Of a stretch of DNA of 39,402 nt, positions 13,243 to 23,518 are shown piece by piece. Position numbers and translations under genes: made by a program. The notes beneath the pieces were generated by a model. That model saw nothing but the letters and a program-made list of their open reading frames with translations. It was not told the origin of the DNA and ran no database searches. The first letter of the stretch is position 1. Each line of letters begins with the position of its first letter. Origin of the DNA: Puerhibacterium puerhi (lineage in GTDB: Bacteria; Actinomycetota; Actinomycetes; Actinomycetales; Cellulomonadaceae); the NCBI RefSeq assembly GCF_009846865.1, contig NZ_WUWN01000028.1, forward strand, positions 1 through 39,402. The letters are read 5' to 3'.

Positions 13243-14046
13243 ATGACGTCGACAGCTCCTCGCGTCGTCGCCGCGGGCGTCGACCCCGCCGTCGAGACGG
13301 AGTCGACCACGCGGCGCCGCGTCCTCGAGCTCGTCGCCAGCACCGGCCCGGTGACGGCGGGCGACCTCGCGGAGCGGCTCGGCCTGACCTCCGCGGGCGT
13401 GCGCCGGCACCTGGCGCTGCTCGAGGAGGACGGCAAGATCGCGGTGCGCCGCGGCCTGCCCGGCCGCGGCCAGGCGCGCCGCGGTCGTCCCGCCCGCGCC
13501 TACGTCGTCACGTCCGGCGGCCAGTCGGAGCTGCAGGGCGGCTACGGCGAGCTCGCGGCCCAGGTGCTGCGGCACCTGCGCGCCGCGGGGGGCAGCGCCG
13601 CGGTCGCGGCGTTCGCCGACGAGCGGTACGACGCGCTCGTCGAGCGCTACGCCCCGCGGCTGACGGCCGTCGACGTCGCGGAGCGGGCCGAGCAGCTGGC
13701 CGCCCTGCTCTCGGCGGACGGCTACGCCGCGTCCGTGCGCCCGGGCCCGGCCGCGACGCTCGTGCCCACCGCGCAGCTGTGCCAGGGCCACTGCCCGGTG
13801 CAGCACGTCGCGGAGGAGTTCGGCGAGCTGTGCGAGGCGGAGGCCCGCGCCTTCGCCCGCCTGCTCGGCACGCACGTGCAGCGCCTGGCGACCATCGCCG
13901 GCGGCGCGCACGCGTGCGTGACGAACCTGCCCCTCGCGCCGCCCCCGGCCGCCCAGGCGCCCGCCGCGCCGGCGGGCGCCCCGGCGGGCGACGCCCTCAC
14001 GACCACCCCGACCCCTGAGCCTGCCGGCCGCACCTCGCGGCACTGA
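13243..14046 (+). CDS. sufR: SufR-type iron-sulfur transcriptional regulator
   Basis: 267-residue DNA-binding protein that heads the suf operon. A winged helix-turn-helix occupies about residues 25-70 (VTAGDLAERLGLTSAGVRRH). The C-terminal half holds four cysteines, C180, C184, C197 and C225 (QLCQGHCPVQHV, GELCEAEARA, GAHACVTNLP), which can bind an Fe-S cluster. SufR proteins sense cluster status and repress suf genes in the cluster-loaded form. The ATG at 13243 follows AGGAGG at 13229-13234; an in-frame GTG lies 69 bases upstream without a good site. A Pro/Ala-rich tail of about 35 residues follows the last cysteine. Twelve bases separate it from sufB. Confidence 0.93.
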   Translation: MTSTAPRVVAAGVDPAVETESTTRRRVLELVASTGPVTAGDLAERLGLTSAGVRRHLALLEEDGKIAVRRGLPGRGQARRGRPARAYVVTSGGQSELQGGYGELAAQVLRHLRAAGGSAAVAAFADERYDALVERYAPRLTAVDVAERAEQLAALLSADGYAASVRPGPAATLVPTAQLCQGHCPVQHVAEEFGELCEAEARAFARLLGTHVQRLATIAGGAHACVTNLPLAPPPAAQAPAAPAGAPAGDALTTTPTPEPAGRTSRH

Positions 14047-14058
14047 GGAAGGAACGAG

Positions 14059-15486
14059 ATGACTGCACCCACGGAGCAGCGCACCGACGAGGAGATCATC
14101 GCCTCGATCGGTTCGTACGAGTACGGCTGGCACGACAAGGACGACGCCGGCGCCACCGCGCAGCGCGGCCTGAGCGAGGACGTCGTGCGCAACATCTCGG
14201 CGCTCAAGAACGAGCCCGAGTGGATGCTCAACCAGCGCCTCAAGGCCCTGCGCCTGTTCGGCAAGAAGCCCATGCCGTCCTGGGGCGCCGACCTGTCCGG
14301 CATCGACTTCGACCGGATCAAGTACTTCGTGCGCTCCACCGAGAAGCAGGCCGCCAGCTGGGACGACCTGCCCGAGGACATCCGCGCCACCTACGACAAG
14401 CTGGGCATCCCCGAGGCGGAGAAGCAGCGCCTCGTGGCCGGCGTCGCGGCGCAGTACGAGTCCGAGGTCGTGTACCACCAGATCCGAGAGGACCTGGAGA
14501 AGCAGGGCGTCATCTTCGTCGACACCGACACCGGCCTGCGCGAGTACCCGGAGCTGTTCCAGGAGTACTTCGGCACGGTGATCCCGGCCGGCGACAACAA
14601 GTTCGCCGCGCTGAACTCGGCCGTGTGGTCGGGCGGCTCGTTCGTCTACGTGCCGCCGGGCGTGCACGTCGAGATCCCGCTGCAGGCCTACTTCCGGATC
14701 AACACCGAGAACATGGGCCAGTTCGAGCGGACGCTGATCATCGCGGACGAGGGCTCGTACGTGCACTACGTCGAGGGCTGCACCGCGCCGATCTACTCGA
14801 GCGACTCGCTGCACTCCGCGGTCGTCGAGATCGTCGTGAAGAAGAACGCCCGCGTGCGCTACACGACGATCCAGAACTGGTCGAACAACGTGTACAACCT
14901 CGTGACCAAGCGCGCCACGGCCGCCGAGGGCGCCACCATGGAGTGGGTCGACGGCAACATCGGCTCCAAGGTCACGATGAAGTACCCGGCGATCTACCTG
15001 CTGGGCGAGCACGCCCGCGGCGAGACGCTGTCGATCGCCTTCGCGGGCGAGGGCCAGCACCAGGACGCCGGCGCCAAGATGGTGCACGCCGCGCCGCACA
15101 CCTCGAGCTCGATCGTCTCGAAGTCGGTCGCGCGCGGCGGCGGGCGCACGTCCTACCGCGGCCTGGTGCAGGTGCTCGAGGGCGCCGCGCACTCGGCGTC
15201 CAACGTGCTGTGCGACGCGCTGCTCGTCGACCAGATCTCCCGGTCCGACACCTACCCGTACGTCGACGTCCGCGAGGACGACGTGTCCATGGGCCACGAG
15301 GCGACCGTCTCGCGGGTGAGCGAGGACCAGCTGTTCTACCTGATGTCCCGGGGCATGGAGGAGACCGAGGCCATGGCCATGATCGTGCGCGGGTTCGTCG
15401 AGCCCATCGCGCGCGAGCTGCCCATGGAGTACGCGCTCGAGCTCAACCGCCTCATCGAGCTGCAGATGGAAGGGTCCGTCGGCTGA
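14059..15486 (+). CDS. sufB: Fe-S cluster scaffold subunit SufB
   Basis: 475-residue core scaffold of the SUF system, which builds Fe-S clusters in the cytoplasm with SufC and SufD. Family segments include [53 protein letters not shown] and [20 protein letters not shown]. The last is also present in SufD and marks the shared beta-helix core. It is preceded by GAGGAAGGA, a good ribosome-binding site. No intein is present, unlike the mycobacterial SufB. One base separates it from sufD. Identification is secure. Confidence 0.98.
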   Translation: MTAPTEQRTDEEIIASIGSYEYGWHDKDDAGATAQRGLSEDVVRNISALKNEPEWMLNQRLKALRLFGKKPMPSWGADLSGIDFDRIKYFVRSTEKQAASWDDLPEDIRATYDKLGIPEAEKQRLVAGVAAQYESEVVYHQIREDLEKQGVIFVDTDTGLREYPELFQEYFGTVIPAGDNKFAALNSAVWSGGSFVYVPPGVHVEIPLQAYFRINTENMGQFERTLIIADEGSYVHYVEGCTAPIYSSDSLHSAVVEIVVKKNARVRYTTIQNWSNNVYNLVTKRATAAEGATMEWVDGNIGSKVTMKYPAIYLLGEHARGETLSIAFAGEGQHQDAGAKMVHAAPHTSSSIVSKSVARGGGRTSYRGLVQVLEGAAHSASNVLCDALLVDQISRSDTYPYVDVREDDVSMGHEATVSRVSEDQLFYLMSRGMEETEAMAMIVRGFVEPIARELPMEYALELNRLIELQMEGSVG

Positions 15487-15487
15487 C

Positions 15488-16708
15488 ATGACGACCGCTA
15501 CTGAGAAGACCACGCTGACCACGGACCACTCGCGCGCGGTCGCCGACGGCGCCCACTCGCACGGCCTCGTCCCGCAGGGCTCGCGCGCCGAGCGCGTCAC
15601 CTCGTTCGACCTGGCCGACATCCCCGTGCCCACCGGGCGCGAGGAGGAGTGGCGGTTCAGCCCGGTCGCCCGCCTCCAGCCGCTGTTCTCCGCGGAGCTC
15701 GGCGCCGACGGCGTGCGCACCACGGTGACCGCCGCGCCCGAGGTCAGGGTCGAGACCGTGGGCCGCGACGACGAGCGCCTCGGCAGGGCCGGCAAGCCCG
15801 GCGACCGCACCGCCGTGACCGCGTGGAACGCGTTCACCGAGGCCACGGTCGTGACGATCCCCGCCGAGGCCGTCGCCTCCGACGTCACCACCGTCCGCGT
15901 CGACGGCGTCAGCAAGGCCGCGACGGCCACGCACGTGCTGATCCGCGCCGAGAAGTTCTCGCAGGCAGTGGTCGTGCTCGACCACGACGGCGACGCGCTG
16001 CTCGACGAGACGGTCGAGATCGTCGTCGAGGACGGCGCCCACCTGACCGTCGTGTCCGTCCAGGACTGGGCCGACGGCGCCGTGCACGCCTCCTCCCAGC
16101 GCGCCGTGGTGGGCCGCGACGCCACCCTCAAGCACGTCGTGGTGACGTTCGGTGGCGACGTCGTGCGCGTCACCCCGGACGCGGCGTTCACGGCCGAGGG
16201 CGGCGAGGTCGAGATGGTCGGCCTGTACTTCGCCGACACCGACCAGCACCAGGAGCACCGCCTCTTCGTCGACCACGGCCAGCCGCGCTGCAAGTCCCGC
16301 GTGACGTACAAGGGCGCCCTGCAGGGCGCCGGCGCGCACGCGGTGTGGGTCGGCGACGTGCTGATCCAGGCCGACGCCGAGGGCACCGACACCTACGAGC
16401 TCAACCGCAACCTCGTCCTGACCGACGGGGCGCGCGCCGACTCGGTGCCGAACCTCGAGATCGAGACCGGCGAGATCGAGGGCGCCGGCCACGCGTCGGC
16501 GACCGGCCGGTTCGACGACGAGCAGCTGTTCTACCTCATGGCCCGCGGCATCCCCGAGGTCGACGCCCGCCGCCTGGTGGTGCGCGGCTTCTTCGCCGAG
16601 CTGATCGACGAGATCGGCGTGCCGGCCGTCGAGGAGCGCCTGCTCGCCTCGATCGAGGCCGAGCTCGAGAAGTCGATGAGCGTCATCACCGGCGAGGCCG
16701 GCCGGTGA
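15488..16708 (+). CDS. sufD: Fe-S cluster assembly protein SufD
   Basis: 406-residue partner of SufB in the SufBC2D complex. The C-terminal region holds the family core: EHRLFVDHGQPRCKSRVTYK, RNLVLTDGARADSVPNLEIE and HASATGRFDDEQLFYLMARG. The N-terminal portion is variable, as usual. The ATG is one base past the sufB stop. Its own stop overlaps the Rieske gene start by 4 bases (GTGA), so expression of the three is likely coupled. Confidence 0.97.
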   Translation: MTTATEKTTLTTDHSRAVADGAHSHGLVPQGSRAERVTSFDLADIPVPTGREEEWRFSPVARLQPLFSAELGADGVRTTVTAAPEVRVETVGRDDERLGRAGKPGDRTAVTAWNAFTEATVVTIPAEAVASDVTTVRVDGVSKAATATHVLIRAEKFSQAVVVLDHDGDALLDETVEIVVEDGAHLTVVSVQDWADGAVHASSQRAVVGRDATLKHVVVTFGGDVVRVTPDAAFTAEGGEVEMVGLYFADTDQHQEHRLFVDHGQPRCKSRVTYKGALQGAGAHAVWVGDVLIQADAEGTDTYELNRNLVLTDGARADSVPNLEIETGEIEGAGHASATGRFDDEQLFYLMARGIPEVDARRLVVRGFFAELIDEIGVPAVEERLLASIEAELEKSMSVITGEAGR

Positions 16709-17049
16709 CGGCCCAGTTCGCCTGTGCGGTCGACGAGCTGGCCCCCGAGGAGGCCAAGCTCGTCGAGCTCACCGGCGTCGACGGCGCCCCCGTCCCCGTC
16801 GCGCTCGTGCGCGACGGCGACGGCGCCTTCCACGCCCTGTCGGACGTGTGCTCGCACGGCGCGGTCTCGCTGTCCGACGGCGAGGTCGAGGGCTGCCTCG
16901 TCGAGTGCTGGCTGCACGGCTCGCAGTTCGACGTGCGCACCGGCAAGCCCGTCCAGCTCCCCGCGACCCGGCCCGTGCCGGTGTACCCGGTGACCGTCGA
17001 GGGCGACCAGGTCCTGGTCGACGTCGACGCGCCGGTCGCCGTCGCCTGA
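16705..17049 (+). CDS. Rieske-type ferredoxin of the suf operon
   Basis: 114-residue protein with a complete Rieske [2Fe-2S] site: C49-S-H51 and, 16 residues on, C68-W-L-H71 (CSHGAVSLSDGEVEG, ECWLHGSQFD). It is often labelled a non-heme iron oxygenase ferredoxin subunit, but its place between sufD and sufC is a common actinobacterial arrangement. A role in electron supply to cluster assembly is therefore more likely than one in ring hydroxylation; that role is inference. The GTG start overlaps the sufD stop. Confidence 0.93.
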   Translation: MTAQFACAVDELAPEEAKLVELTGVDGAPVPVALVRDGDGAFHALSDVCSHGAVSLSDGEVEGCLVECWLHGSQFDVRTGKPVQLPATRPVPVYPVTVEGDQVLVDVDAPVAVA

Positions 17050-17096
17050 CGCCGAACCCGTCCCCTCAGCTTCCGAACCCCCTGGAGAACCACCGC

Positions 17097-19239
<2,143 letters not shown>

Positions 19240-19291
19240 CCGCCGGGCACCCGGTCGGTCGGACGGAATCGGACGAAGGACGACGCAGCAC

Positions 19292-19777
19292 GTGAGCTCG
19301 CTCGAGCAGATGTACCAGCAGGTGATCCTCGACCACGCCAGGCACCCGCACGGCCGGGGCCTGGTCGACGTGGCCGCCGGGCACCTCGCGGGGGAGTCGC
19401 ACCAGGTGAACCCCACCTGCGGCGACGAGGTGACGCTGCGCGTCGACGTGGTCCCCGCCGCCGACGGCGCCGGCCCGGTCGTGGCGGGCGTCTCCTGGGA
19501 GGGACAGGGCTGCTCGATCTCGCAGGCGTCGACGTCGGTGATGACCGAGCTGGTCAGCGGCCGGTCCGTCGCCGAGGTGGAGCGGCTGGACGCCGTCTTC
19601 CACGACCTCATGGGCTCGCGCGGCAAGGGTCTGGACGACGACGCCGCCGAGGACGCCCTCGGCGACGCGACCGCGTTCACCGGCGTCTCGCAGTACCCCG
19701 CCCGCATCAAGTGCGCGCTGCTCGGCTGGGCGGCGCTCAAGGACTCGCTGGCGCGCAGCGGCGCGCTGGCCGGCTGA
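19292..19777 (+). CDS. sufU: SufU zinc-dependent sulfur transfer protein
   Basis: 161-residue protein of the IscU-like fold. In Gram-positive bacteria SufU accepts persulfide sulfur from SufS with the help of a bound zinc. The three conserved cysteines are C43 (NPTCGDE, with D45), C74 (GQGCSISQAS) and C141 (IKCALLGW). The region before the third cysteine carries the insertion typical of SufU (about residues 95-125). The GTG at 19292 gives the family-typical start (SSLEQMYQQVILDHARHP). It ends 11 bases before the SufT-like gene. Confidence 0.96.
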   Translation: MSSLEQMYQQVILDHARHPHGRGLVDVAAGHLAGESHQVNPTCGDEVTLRVDVVPAADGAGPVVAGVSWEGQGCSISQASTSVMTELVSGRSVAEVERLDAVFHDLMGSRGKGLDDDAAEDALGDATAFTGVSQYPARIKCALLGWAALKDSLARSGALAG

Positions 19778-19788
19778 AGGAGGACCCC

Positions 19789-20151
19789 ATGACCGAGGAG
19801 ACGACCACCGGGGCCGTCGCCCCGCCGGCGGCGTCGCCGTCCCCCACGACGGTGGCGGACGTCGAGGAGGCGCTGCGCGACGTCATCGACCCGGAGCTGG
19901 GCATCAACGTGGTCGACCTGGGCCTCGTGTACGGCATCCAGATCGACCCGAACAACCACGCGACCATCGACATGACGCTGACGTCCGCGGCCTGCCCGCT
20001 GACCGACGTGATCGAGGACCAGTCCGCGACCGCCCTGGAGGGCATCGTCGCCGACTTCCGCGTGAACTGGGTCTGGATGCCGCCGTGGGGCCCGGAGCGC
20101 ATCACGGACGAGGGCAAGGAGCAGCTGCGGATGCTCGGGTTCAACGTCTGA
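19789..20151 (+). CDS. sufT: SufT-like metal-sulfur cluster assembly factor (MIP18/DUF59)
   Basis: 120-residue protein of the MIP18/DUF59 family, an auxiliary factor in Fe-S protein maturation. The core DVIDPELGINVVDLGLVYGI is followed by the conserved cysteine in TSAACPLTDVIEDQ. AAGGAGG lies just before the ATG. It is the last gene of the suf operon and is followed by a strong hairpin. The first 25 residues are a Thr/Ala/Pro-rich extension. Confidence 0.94.
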   Translation: MTEETTTGAVAPPAASPSPTTVADVEEALRDVIDPELGINVVDLGLVYGIQIDPNNHATIDMTLTSAACPLTDVIEDQSATALEGIVADFRVNWVWMPPWGPERITDEGKEQLRMLGFNV

Positions 20152-20180
20152 GCGGTCCTGCCGGCACCGCCCGGCACGGG

Positions 20181-20221
20181 ACGAGGCGGCGGCCCGGGTC
20201 GGACCCGGGCCGCCGCCTCGT
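20181..20221 (+). terminator. suf operon terminator hairpin
   Basis: A 20-bp perfect inverted repeat (20181-20200 and 20202-20221) around a single central base begins 30 bases after the sufT stop. A folded RNA would have about 19 bp with a three-base loop. There is no T-run, as is common for actinobacterial terminators. It may also serve the convergent HTH gene. Confidence 0.85.
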
Positions 20222-20274
20222 GCGTGTCGGTCGTGCCACCGACGGCGCCGCCCCCTGGCGCGTCGGCGCTGCGG

Positions 20275-20520
20275 TCAGCTCGCCGCCTGGAGCCCCGCCT
20301 CGCGGGCCCACGCCACCGCGTCCGCGCGGGTGGAGACGCCGATCTTGCGGTACGCGCTGCGGACCTGCGACTTGACGGTGTTGCGCGTGACGAACAGGCG
20401 GCTGGCGATCTGCTCGAGGGTGACGTCCTCGGCGAGGTTCGCGAGCACCACCTGCTCACGCCGGGTCAGCGGGGCGGACACGGCGACGGGTGCCGGGCGG
20501 TGCGTCTCGACGAGGGTCAT
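20275..20520 (-). CDS. LuxR/GerE-type helix-turn-helix-only protein
   Basis: 81-residue protein consisting almost only of a LuxR-family DNA-binding domain (about residues 18-77: LTRREQVVLANLAEDVTLEQ, IASRLFVTRNTVKSQVRSAY, RKIGVSTRADAVAWA). There is no receiver, PAS or ligand-binding domain. The ATG is preceded on the minus strand by AGGAGGAAGCC, an excellent ribosome-binding site, so this is a complete small gene rather than the tail of a longer one. It lies 133 bases downstream of the GH30 gene on the same strand and may be cotranscribed with it. The target is unknown. Confidence 0.85.
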   Translation of the reverse strand: MTLVETHRPAPVAVSAPLTRREQVVLANLAEDVTLEQIASRLFVTRNTVKSQVRSAYRKIGVSTRADAVAWAREAGLQAAS

Positions 20521-20653
20521 GGCTTCCTCCTGTGCAGCCGGCCGGCAACAGGGGTGCCGGCTCTACCAGGAGAGAGTCGCTGGGGGCGCGATCATGACGC
20601 GGTTTCGCCGAACTTCTCTCCCGAGCTTCTCCGCCCGGCGCTGCGACGGGCCC

Positions 20654-22018
20654 TCAGACCTCCACGACGAACGTGTTGAACGAGTCGGCCGGCAGCACCG
20701 GGGTGACGACCTCGTCGCCGACGAGGATCGAGACCGGCATCGCCTCGGATGTGTCGTTCTGCATCACGACGACGAGCGAGCCGTCGGGGTTGCGGAACGC
20801 CAGCTGGTTCTCGTAGCCCGCGTAGCTGAGGGTCGGCACGAGGCGTGCCCCCGGCTGCACGAAGTGGCTCAGGTGCTTGAGCACGTAGTACTCGTGCGTG
20901 TACTCGAACTGCCCGGCCTCGGCGTCGACGACGACGAGCGAGTTCTGCGACCAGCCCCAGCGGCTCACCCCACCGCGCTCGAGCGAGAGGTTCCAGTACT
21001 GGTAGGCGTTGGCGCCGTTGTTGAGGAAGTCCCGCATGAGGCGCCACGCGTAGCGGGCGTAGCGCCAGTCGTTCTTGCCGTCGCCGCACTCCTGCTCCGT
21101 CTGGAACAGGCGCAGCCCCGGGTAGTCGCGCTTGAGGAAGGGCATGATCGTCTTGCCGTGCCACTGCACGCCGATGCCCGTGATCGCCTCGGCGGCCACC
21201 GGGTCGGCCAGCACGTCGGACACGAGCTGCTCGTTCGGGCGCTCCACGGTGCCGAGAAAGATCTCGACGCCCCGCTCGCGCATCCTGGGCGCGAGGTGGC
21301 GCAGGAAGCCGACCAGGCCCTGCGGCGTCCAGGTGCAGCTCGGGTACGGCTGGGCGGAGTTGAACTCGTTCTGCGGCATCACCATGCTGATGTCGATCCC
21401 GAGCGCGGCGTACGCGTCGACGAACCGGGCGAAGTACTCCGCGTACGTCGCGAGGTACTTCTCCTCCTGGATGAACGAGTCGGTGCCCTCCGCCTGGACC
21501 TGGTCCGGCCGCAGGCCGTTCTCCACGCCGTTCACCCAGGGCTGCGCCGAGGCGTAGTGCCCGTTGGTCTTCATCCACTGCGGCGGGCACCACGGGGACG
21601 CCCACAGCCTCAGGTCGCTGCGGTGCTGCTGCGCGGCCCGGATGTACGGGACGAGCGTCTCCAGGTCGTTGTCGATGCTGAAGTGCTCGAGCTCGAAGTC
21701 GTCAGGCACCTCGGCGTACGAGTAGTAGTCCCGGGCGAAGTCGTTGGCTGCGATCGGCATGCGCCCGATCGTGAAGTTGCCCCCGACCCCGGGGGCGTAC
21801 ATCTCCCGGAAGATCTCGCTGCGCTGGTCCTCGCTGAGGTGGCTCAGGGACGTCCACCCGAGCTCGTTGAACGTCGCGCCGAACCCCTCGATCTCCTGCT
21901 GCTCGTCGTCGAGCGAGACGAGCACGTCGGGGATCCGGTCGATCGCGGCGGGCTCCACGGCCGCGAGGCGGCGCCAGTGCGCGTCCTCGGTCGTGCTGGT
22001 CCAGCTGGCAATTCGCAT
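20654..22018 (-). CDS. Glycoside hydrolase family 30 protein
   Basis: 454-residue retaining beta-glycosidase of the GH30 type. The acid/base glutamate is most likely E218 in MVMPQNEFNS, and the nucleophile most likely E308 in LFQTEQECGDG. The N-terminal EIEGFGATFNELGWTSLSHL and RMPIAANDFARDYYSYAE stretches are typical of the family barrel. A C-terminal beta-rich part ends in LPADSFNTFVVEV, as in GH30 side domains. There is no signal peptide, so it should act in the cytoplasm on an imported oligosaccharide or glycoside. I do not assign a subfamily or substrate. The ATG at 22018 follows GGGAG on the minus strand. The frame is open far upstream but that part shows only shadow composition. Confidence 0.9.
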   Translation of the reverse strand: MRIASWTSTTEDAHWRRLAAVEPAAIDRIPDVLVSLDDEQQEIEGFGATFNELGWTSLSHLSEDQRSEIFREMYAPGVGGNFTIGRMPIAANDFARDYYSYAEVPDDFELEHFSIDNDLETLVPYIRAAQQHRSDLRLWASPWCPPQWMKTNGHYASAQPWVNGVENGLRPDQVQAEGTDSFIQEEKYLATYAEYFARFVDAYAALGIDISMVMPQNEFNSAQPYPSCTWTPQGLVGFLRHLAPRMRERGVEIFLGTVERPNEQLVSDVLADPVAAEAITGIGVQWHGKTIMPFLKRDYPGLRLFQTEQECGDGKNDWRYARYAWRLMRDFLNNGANAYQYWNLSLERGGVSRWGWSQNSLVVVDAEAGQFEYTHEYYVLKHLSHFVQPGARLVPTLSYAGYENQLAFRNPDGSLVVVMQNDTSEAMPVSILVGDEVVTPVLPADSFNTFVVEV

Positions 22019-22030
22019 CGGGCGCTCCCA
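22017..22030 (-). promoter_or_regulatory. Candidate CebR/CelR-like LacI operator half
   Basis: The 14 bases match 10 positions of the CebR-type palindrome known from cellulose-degrading actinobacteria. One half (GCGCTCCCA on the plus strand) is perfect and the other is degenerate. It overlaps the GH30 start codon and ribosome-binding site, so the match may simply reflect the GGGAG ribosome-binding site. Confidence 0.25.
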
Positions 22031-22043
22031 CGTGGTCGGTCGG

Positions 22044-22088
22044 GGGAGGGCGGCGCCGCCCTCCCGGAGGCGGGACCGCGCGGTCCCG
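22044..22088 (-). repeat. Two adjacent perfect palindromes in the GH30 5' region
   Basis: Positions 22044-22065 form a perfect 22-bp palindrome (half-arm GGGAGGGCGGC), and 22071-22088 a perfect 18-bp palindrome (half-arm CGGGACCGC), with five bases between. They start 26 bases upstream of the GH30 ATG, so would lie in its mRNA leader if transcription begins further upstream. They could be protein-binding operators or RNA hairpins. Confidence 0.85.
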
Positions 22089-22285
22089 CAGGGTGCCGGC
22101 GGTCGGTCGCCACCAGGCCACCGCGCGTGCGGCGTGGCTCCTACCGACCACCTGATAGGTAACGCGAGGCTACCCCCTGATCCCGACCGGTTGGAAACTG
22201 TTGGCGGGACCCCCGAGCGCGCCGGCGGGGCGAGGGCCCGTGGCGCGCCGACCGGATCGCGGCTCGGCCGTCTGCGCGCCGTCGC

Positions 22286-22291
22286 TACGAT
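22286..22291 (+). promoter_or_regulatory. Candidate -10 box for leaderless ydcF-like mRNA
   Basis: TACGAT ends 6 bases before the GTG at 22298. No ribosome-binding site lies between and no -35 box is evident. Confidence 0.6.
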
Positions 22292-22297
22292 CGCCGC

Positions 22298-23347
22298 GTG
22301 AGCCAGTTCGCGCCGGTCGCCGTGCAGCTCCTGCTCGTCCTCGCCGGCGTGGTGGTGACCGGCGGGCTGCTGACGTGGTCGCTCGCGCGGGACGCGCGCT
22401 CGCTGCGCAACGGCTTCCTCGTGCTGGTGGTCGCCTACCTCGCGATGGGCGTCGTCACCGTCGTGGTCTCGGCCTCGAGCGTCCTGCGCGTCGCCGCCGA
22501 TGTCGTCACGCTGGTCGTCGCGGGCGTCGTCGGGCTCGGCCTCCTGCTGCTGCCGCTGCTGCTGGTGGCCGACGGGGTCGTCATGGTGCGTCGAGAGCGG
22601 CGGTCCCTGGGCAACGCGCTGTCGCTGGTGACGGGCGTCGGCCTCCTGGTCCTGCCCCTCGTCGTCGTCGTGCTCGTGCGCCACGAGAACCCGGTGACCG
22701 GGAGCCTGGCCGTCGGCCTGCTCGCCGCGCAGGCCTGCGCGGGCCTGCTGTTCCTGGCCTTCGCCGTGCACACGGCGTTGTACGCACGCCTGGCCCGGCG
22801 GGCGCCGGCGCGCGCGGTGATCGTGCTGGGCGCCGGCCTGGTCGGGGGGCGCGTGTCGCCGCTCCTCGCGGCGCGGCTGCGGCGCGCGGTCGCCGCGGCC
22901 GAGGAGCGCGACGGGCCGGACGGCAGGCCCGTCCTGGTGCCCAGCGGTGGACGTGGCAGCGACGAGCCGCGCGCCGAGGGCGAGGCGATGGCGGAGTGGC
23001 TCCGCGAGCACGGCGTCCCCGCCCGGGACATCCTCGTGGAGGACGAGTCGCGCACCACGCAGGAGAACCTGAGCTACAGCGCTCGGCTCCTGCGGGAGAA
23101 CGGCCTCGACGGTCCGTACCTCATCGTGACCAACAACTACCACGCTCCCCGGGCGGCGATGCTCGCCCGCCGCCTGGGCATCGACGCCCAGGCCGTCGGA
23201 GCGCCGACGGCGCCGTACTACTGGCTCAGCGCGTACCTGCGGGAGTTCGTGGCCGTGATGGTCGAGCACCGCCCGCTGGTGCTGCTGTCCGGCGCGGCCG
23301 TGGTCGCCATGACGGTCATCGTCTGGGTGGCGCTCGCTGCCCGGTGA
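22298..23347 (+). CDS. YdcF/SanA-family (DUF218) membrane protein
   Basis: 349-residue protein. Residues 1-170 hold about five hydrophobic helices. The DUF218 domain follows (RAVIVLGAGLVGGRVSPLLA, LVPSGGRGSDEPRAEGEAMA, VEDESRTTQENLSYSARLL, YLIVTNNYHAPRAAMLARRL), and a last helix lies near the C-terminus (LVLLSGAAVVAMTVIVWVAL). YdcF/SanA proteins are linked to envelope integrity and vancomycin tolerance in other bacteria; the biochemical activity is unclear. The gene is divergent from GH30, with the GTG chosen from the TACGAT box and the family-typical membrane start. It stands alone on its transcript. Confidence 0.87.
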   Translation: MSQFAPVAVQLLLVLAGVVVTGGLLTWSLARDARSLRNGFLVLVVAYLAMGVVTVVVSASSVLRVAADVVTLVVAGVVGLGLLLLPLLLVADGVVMVRRERRSLGNALSLVTGVGLLVLPLVVVVLVRHENPVTGSLAVGLLAAQACAGLLFLAFAVHTALYARLARRAPARAVIVLGAGLVGGRVSPLLAARLRRAVAAAEERDGPDGRPVLVPSGGRGSDEPRAEGEAMAEWLREHGVPARDILVEDESRTTQENLSYSARLLRENGLDGPYLIVTNNYHAPRAAMLARRLGIDAQAVGAPTAPYYWLSAYLREFVAVMVEHRPLVLLSGAAVVAMTVIVWVALAAR

Positions 23348-23381
23348 CGACTGCCGCCGCCCGCTGGGCGCGCAGGCTCAG

Positions 23382-23417
23382 CCCGGCAGCCCCGGCAGCC
23401 CCGGCAGCCCCGGTAGC
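23382..23417 (+). repeat. 9-bp tandem repeat
   Basis: Three exact copies of CCCGGCAGC and a fourth with one change (CCCGGTAGC), followed by a partial CCCGG. They lie between the ydcF-like gene and the padR promoter and are non-coding as far as I can see. Confidence 0.9.
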
Positions 23418-23462
23418 CCCGGAGGGCGGCGCCGCCGACCGTGCACGCCGTCGTCACACGAT

Positions 23463-23510
23463 CCATACCTAGCACTGTTAGGGTTCGATACCTCGCAGCG
23501 CTAGGTATGG
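23463..23510 (+). promoter_or_regulatory. padR promoter with large inverted-repeat operator
   Basis: A 15-bp inverted repeat with a single mismatch (23463-23477 and 23496-23510; outer arm CCATACCTAGC) flanks an 18-base centre. A -10-like TAGGGT lies at 23479-23484. The hexamer ATACCT occurs at 23465 and 23488 and inverted at 23503. The right arm abuts the padR ribosome-binding site. This arrangement suits autorepression by the PadR product; operator function is inference. Confidence 0.7.
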
Positions 23511-23518
23511 AGGACATC

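Noticed and set aside
22019-23269. Long upstream extension of the GH30 reading frame on the minus strand
   Set aside because: It runs antisense through the ydcF-like gene and has no family similarity. The GH30 protein begins naturally at the ATG at 22018 behind GGGAG.
23507-23509. ATG as the padR start
   Set aside because: It sits inside the operator arm with no ribosome-binding site, while the GTG at 23519 has GGAGGA in front and gives the usual PadR beginning.
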